NCBI GenBank assembly: GCA_019117105.1 | Contig: DXAH01000084.1 | Coordinates: 4,331 to 68,330, forward strand | DNA length: 64,000 nt | Reading direction: 5' to 3' | Source of the DNA: Duodenibacillus intestinigallinarum | Lineage (GTDB): Bacteria; Pseudomonadota; Gammaproteobacteria; Burkholderiales; Burkholderiaceae_F | Shown here: positions 61,878 to 64,000 of the stretch, one piece after another | Numbering within the stretch: the stretch's first letter is position 1 | Layout: each line of letters begins with the position of its first letter | Made by a program: the position numbers and the translations under genes | The notes under the pieces: generated by a model | What the model was told of the DNA's origin: nothing | The model's input: the letters and a program-made list of their open reading frames with translations, nothing else | Database searches by the model: none

Positions 61878-61911
61878 GCCTCTGTCAGGACTTCTTGGCA
61901 GAGGCCTCTTT
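61878..61911 (+). terminator. Possible terminator after the Nif3-like gene
   Basis: GCCTCTG (61878-61884) pairs with CAGAGGC (61899-61905), followed by a weak T run. It overlaps the last codons of the convergent mscL, so its use is uncertain. Confidence 0.45.
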
Positions 61912-62373
61912 CAATAGATCGCGAATTTCGCGCAGCAGCGCGATGTCTTCGGGCGTCACTTGAGGTTTGGCCGCCGCTTCCTCCTCTGCCTTTTCCTTGT
62001 CGGCCTTGGCAAGGGCTTCCAGACGGACTCGCAGTCCCGTAACCACTTTGATAAGCCAGAAGATCACGAAAGCGAGAAGCAGGAAATGCACAACGGCCGT
62101 AAGAAATGCACCATAGCCAAAAACCGTTGCTCCTGCGGCAGTCAGCGCCTCATAGGTACGCGGTCCCGTGTAACCCGCAGGTTCCGATAACACGATAAAA
62201 AGACCAGTGAAGTCGGGCTTGCCCACCAGAAAGCCCAGAAGCGGATTGATCAGGTCTTTGACCAGACTGTTGACAATGGCGGAAAACGCCGCGCCAATGA
62301 TCACGGCAACTGCCAAATCAAGCACGTTACCCCGCGAAATGAAAGTCTGAAATTCCTGCAGAAACTTTTTCAT
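61885..62373 (-). CDS. mscL: Large-conductance mechanosensitive channel
   Basis: Emergency release channel for osmotic downshock. The 162-residue inner-membrane protein begins MKKFLQEFQTFISRGNVLDLAVAVIIGAAFSAIVNSLVKDLINPLLGFL, the pore-lining first span of MscL, followed by a periplasmic loop, a second span (AVVHFLLLAFVIFWLIK), and a charged cytoplasmic helix rich in K, E and A (ADKEKAEEEAAAKPQ). Slightly longer than E. coli MscL (136). Confidence 0.96.
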   Translation of the reverse strand: MKKFLQEFQTFISRGNVLDLAVAVIIGAAFSAIVNSLVKDLINPLLGFLVGKPDFTGLFIVLSEPAGYTGPRTYEALTAAGATVFGYGAFLTAVVHFLLLAFVIFWLIKVVTGLRVRLEALAKADKEKAEEEAAAKPQVTPEDIALLREIRDLLKEASAKKS

Positions 62374-62545
62374 TATTCCTTCCTTCTTTCGATCTGATTT
62401 TTATTTAAATTCAGTATGTTACGTGATTTTTCTCGCGATTTTCAAGCGATTTCGGTAAAATTCAACCTTCTTTGATTTTCGAAAAGCTCGGCTCCTCAGC
62501 TAGGCTGAGTTTTCCCCTTTTCGTTCTTTTGGTGTTTAGATACTT

Positions 62546-63151
62546 ATGATGGTTTTGTACTCGGGTGCCACCTGCCCCTTTTCGCACCGCTGCCGTTTCG
62601 TTCTTCATGAAAAAAGCGGCGACTTTGAAGTGATTGACGTTGATCCGAGCAACCCGCCCGCCGAGATCACCAAGCTCAATCCCTACGGCGAACTGCCCAT
62701 CCTGATGGAACGCGATCTGACGCTGTATCAGTCCACTATCATCAATGAGTATATCGATGAACGCTTCCCGCATCCGCAGCTGATGCCGGCCGATCCCATT
62801 ATGCGTGCGCGCGCCCGCCTTTTCATCTACACGTTCGAACGCGAACTCTTCAGCTTCGTACGCCTGCTTGAAAAGCGCGACGCCGACGAAAAGCGCAAAA
62901 TGATAGCCCGCGCACAGATTCGCGAACAGCTCATCCAGCTCTCTCCGATTCTTTCGAAGCACAAGTACCTGATGGGCGACGAATTCACGATGCTCGATAT
63001 CACGCTGGCCCCGTTGCTCTGGCGCCTCGGGCTGTACGGCATCGATCTGCCGAGCTCCGCCGCTCCGCTGCTGAAGTACGCCGAAACGGTGTTTGCCCGC
63101 AATTCGTTCATCGACTCGATGACGCCTTCTGAAAAAGTGATGCGCCGTTAA
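62546..63151 (+). CDS. sspA: Stringent starvation protein A
   Basis: A glutathione-S-transferase-fold protein that binds RNA polymerase and affects stress and virulence genes. The 201-residue chain has the thioredoxin-like start VLYSGATCPFSHRCRFVL, LNPYGELPILMERDLTLYQSTIINEYIDERFPHPQLMP, and the helical C-terminal domain with LMGDEFTMLDITLAPLLWRL. It pairs with sspB 20 bases downstream. Two adjacent ATGs (62546, 62549) are possible. Confidence 0.95.
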   Translation: MMVLYSGATCPFSHRCRFVLHEKSGDFEVIDVDPSNPPAEITKLNPYGELPILMERDLTLYQSTIINEYIDERFPHPQLMPADPIMRARARLFIYTFERELFSFVRLLEKRDADEKRKMIARAQIREQLIQLSPILSKHKYLMGDEFTMLDITLAPLLWRLGLYGIDLPSSAAPLLKYAETVFARNSFIDSMTPSEKVMRR

Positions 63152-63171
63152 TTTCCGTCAAGGAGACTCTC

Positions 63172-63585
63172 ATGGCTCTGAACAACAAAACGGTCGTCAT
63201 GCCTCTGCAGTGTCCGGATTTCCGCCCACACTTGATTGAGGCCATTGTCAATTGGTGTGAAAACCGCGGACAGACGCCCTACATGCTCGTCGAAGTCGAT
63301 GATGCGTGCGACGTGCCGCGCCATCTGGCCAATCCCGACAACACCATGGTTTTCTGCATTTCCGAAGAAGCCGTGAACAATTTCGTGATTGACGATGAGG
63401 CCGTCTCCTTCCAGGCTCGCTTCGGCGAAAGCATCAGCAACATCTACATCCCGCTCAATCGAGTGGCCGCCGTTTATCCGAAGGAAGACACCAATCTGGT
63501 GACCTACTTCCCGGTAACTCCGACGCCTGAAAAGAAAGTCAAAAAAGATGAACCTACGGACTTCCCCGTCTTTACGAAAGTCTGA
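63172..63585 (+). CDS. sspB: ClpXP adaptor SspB
   Basis: Delivers ssrA-tagged proteins to ClpXP. The 137-residue protein has the SspB fold: LIEAIVNWCENRGQTPYMLVEVD, ISEEAVNNFVIDDEAVSFQARFGE, YIPLNRVAAVYPKED, and a flexible linker ending in a ClpX-docking tail (TDFPVFTKV). The ATG follows AAGGAG. Forms the standard sspA-sspB pair. Confidence 0.95.
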   Translation: MALNNKTVVMPLQCPDFRPHLIEAIVNWCENRGQTPYMLVEVDDACDVPRHLANPDNTMVFCISEEAVNNFVIDDEAVSFQARFGESISNIYIPLNRVAAVYPKEDTNLVTYFPVTPTPEKKVKKDEPTDFPVFTKV

Positions 63586-63601
63586 CCTTCATCTGTATAA
63601 T
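63571..63601 (+). promoter_or_regulatory. Probable promoter of tRNA-Thr
   Basis: A perfect TATAAT (63596-63601) lies 11 bases before the tRNA 5' end. The best -35, TTTACG or TTACGA at about 63571-63577, has 18-19 base spacing and weak match, and overlaps the end of sspB. Confidence 0.5.
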
Positions 63602-63612
63602 GCGCTCTTCTT

Positions 63613-63688
63613 GCCTCAATAGCTCAGTTGGTAGAGCAACCGCCTTGTAAGCGGTAGGTCGTCTGTTCGAGTCAGTCTTGGGGCACCA
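63613..63688 (+). tRNA. tRNA-Thr (TGT)
   Basis: A 76-base cloverleaf: acceptor GCCTCAA with TTGGGGC, D-arm GCTCAGTTGGTAGAGC, anticodon stem ACCGC/GCGGT with loop CTTGTAA (anticodon TGT), T-loop TTCGAGT, and an encoded CCA. The T-stem GTCTG/CAGTC has one T-T mismatch at its second pair, which is unusual. A strong terminator follows at 63695-63726. Confidence 0.93.
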
Positions 63689-63694
63689 AATCTC

Positions 63695-63726
63695 AACCTC
63701 CAGCAGAGTACTGCTGGAGGTTTTTT
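63695..63726 (+). terminator. Rho-independent terminator after tRNA-Thr
   Basis: AACCTCCAGCAG pairs with CTGCTGGAGGTT around a four-base loop, followed by four further Ts. It is one of the strongest hairpins in the window. Confidence 0.93.
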
Positions 63727-63894
63727 CACCTTAAAATCAGTGCATTACAAAACTCATAGCGATGCATCGATAAATTTCGAGCCACTTCACCACCAAAAAC
63801 GTCAAACATCAGATTGCATTTTCGCCCAACTCACAAAGCTGTTCGAAAAAATCGAAACCGAAACCAGGTCGAATAACACACCACTTGAGGGTAC

Positions 63895-63923
63895 AGAGAC
63901 CCTCCACTTTATGGAAGGTCTCT
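63895..63923. repeat. Hairpin near the right edge
   Basis: AGAGACC/GGTCTCT (63895-63901 with 63917-63923) with an inner TCCA/TGGA forms an 11-bp stem with one mismatch. It lies 9 bases past the stop of the minus-strand gene that enters from the right edge, so it may end that transcript, although no T run follows. The stretch 63727-63894 shows nothing else. Confidence 0.5.
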
Positions 63924-63932
63924 CCTCAAACC

Positions 63933-64000
63933 TTATTTATCCAACGGATGAATCTCAAGCTTGGGCAAAGATTTCACGATCTTCATCGTTTCCAGACTGA
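63933..64000 (-). CDS. C-terminal end of a gene entering from the right edge
   Basis: On the minus strand, 22 codons read into the window and stop at TAA (63933-63935), giving a tail ending LETMKIVKSLPKLEIHPLDK. The basic, amphipathic tail followed by a hairpin looks like a real gene end. It is too short to identify. An overlapping plus-strand frame starting at 63740 is less convincing. Confidence 0.35.
   Translation of the reverse strand, partial: SLETMKIVKSLPKLEIHPLDK

Noticed and set aside
63740..64000. Plus-strand open frame of 86 codons at the right edge
   Set aside because: GTG start without a ribosome site, no recognisable motif, low-complexity composition, and it overlaps a more gene-like minus-strand end and a hairpin.
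1..64000. CRISPR arrays, insertion sequences, prophage genes or rRNA
   Set aside because: No regularly spaced direct repeats, transposase or integrase motifs, phage structural genes or ribosomal RNA segments were seen on either strand.

Overview
The window is a 64 kb piece of bacterial chromosome, densely packed with housekeeping genes. No phage, plasmid, transposon or CRISPR array was seen. It looks betaproteobacterial (Burkholderiales, most like the Sutterella/Parasutterella group). The pointers are the blocks glyA-nrdR-ribD-ribE, dusB-fis-purH, tolB-pal-cpoB, sspA-sspB and amgK-murU divergent from lptD-surA-pdxA-rsmA, together with a TrxB-type ferredoxin/flavodoxin-NADP reductase. A secreted heme-free fumarate-reductase flavoprotein, a DcuC-type dicarboxylate carrier and an NAD-type malic enzyme suggest an anaerobic, C4-acid-using gut-type lifestyle. 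The taxonomic call is inference from gene content, not from a marker-gene comparison.

Layout. 1-4 kb: one-carbon and riboflavin genes on the minus strand (glyA, nrdR, ribD, ribE), then an Old Yellow Enzyme cut by the window edge. 4-7 kb: an operon of an amidohydrolase resembling cytosine deaminase, pyrE and a radical SAM protein behind a near-consensus promoter. 7-10 kb: a periplasmic flavin respiratory module (fumarate-reductase flavoprotein, FMN-carrying small protein, ApbE flavinyltransferase). 10-14 kb: a glutaminyl-tRNA synthetase with a large internal insertion, AzlCD exporter, MoaC. 14-20 kb, plus strand: BepA-like protease, FNR, NadK, RecN. 20-27 kb: ApbC, RtcB, MetG, a KynB-like cyclase, DcuC carrier, ErpA. 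27-36.6 kb: MltA, HemW, RdgB, RNase PH, YicC, an unknown 99-residue protein, a PAP2 phosphatase, and an SsuABC-like transporter that runs straight into scpA. 36.6-47 kb, minus strand: malic enzyme, tolB-pal-cpoB, purH, dusB-fis, a nitronate monooxygenase-like protein, and murU-amgK for peptidoglycan recycling. 47-54 kb, plus strand: lptD-surA-pdxA-rsmA and a MetE-core-like enzyme. 54-57 kb: a patch of visibly lower GC with SGNH esterase, SDR, an EmrE-like pump and tRNA-Phe. 57-64 kb: hemA-prfA-prmC, a nitroreductase, a Nif3-like protein, MscL, sspAB and tRNA-Thr, then an AT-rich tail with the end of another gene.

The most interesting points are the roughly 100-residue in-frame insertion in GlnRS next to its KMSKS-like loop, the split FMN/FAD fumarate-reductase module, the overlapping inverted repeats between the radical SAM gene and glyA, and the lower-GC patch beside tRNA-Phe. 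All start choices, motif positions and hairpins were read by eye from the sequence. Family names rest on recognised motifs and gene order, with no database search.
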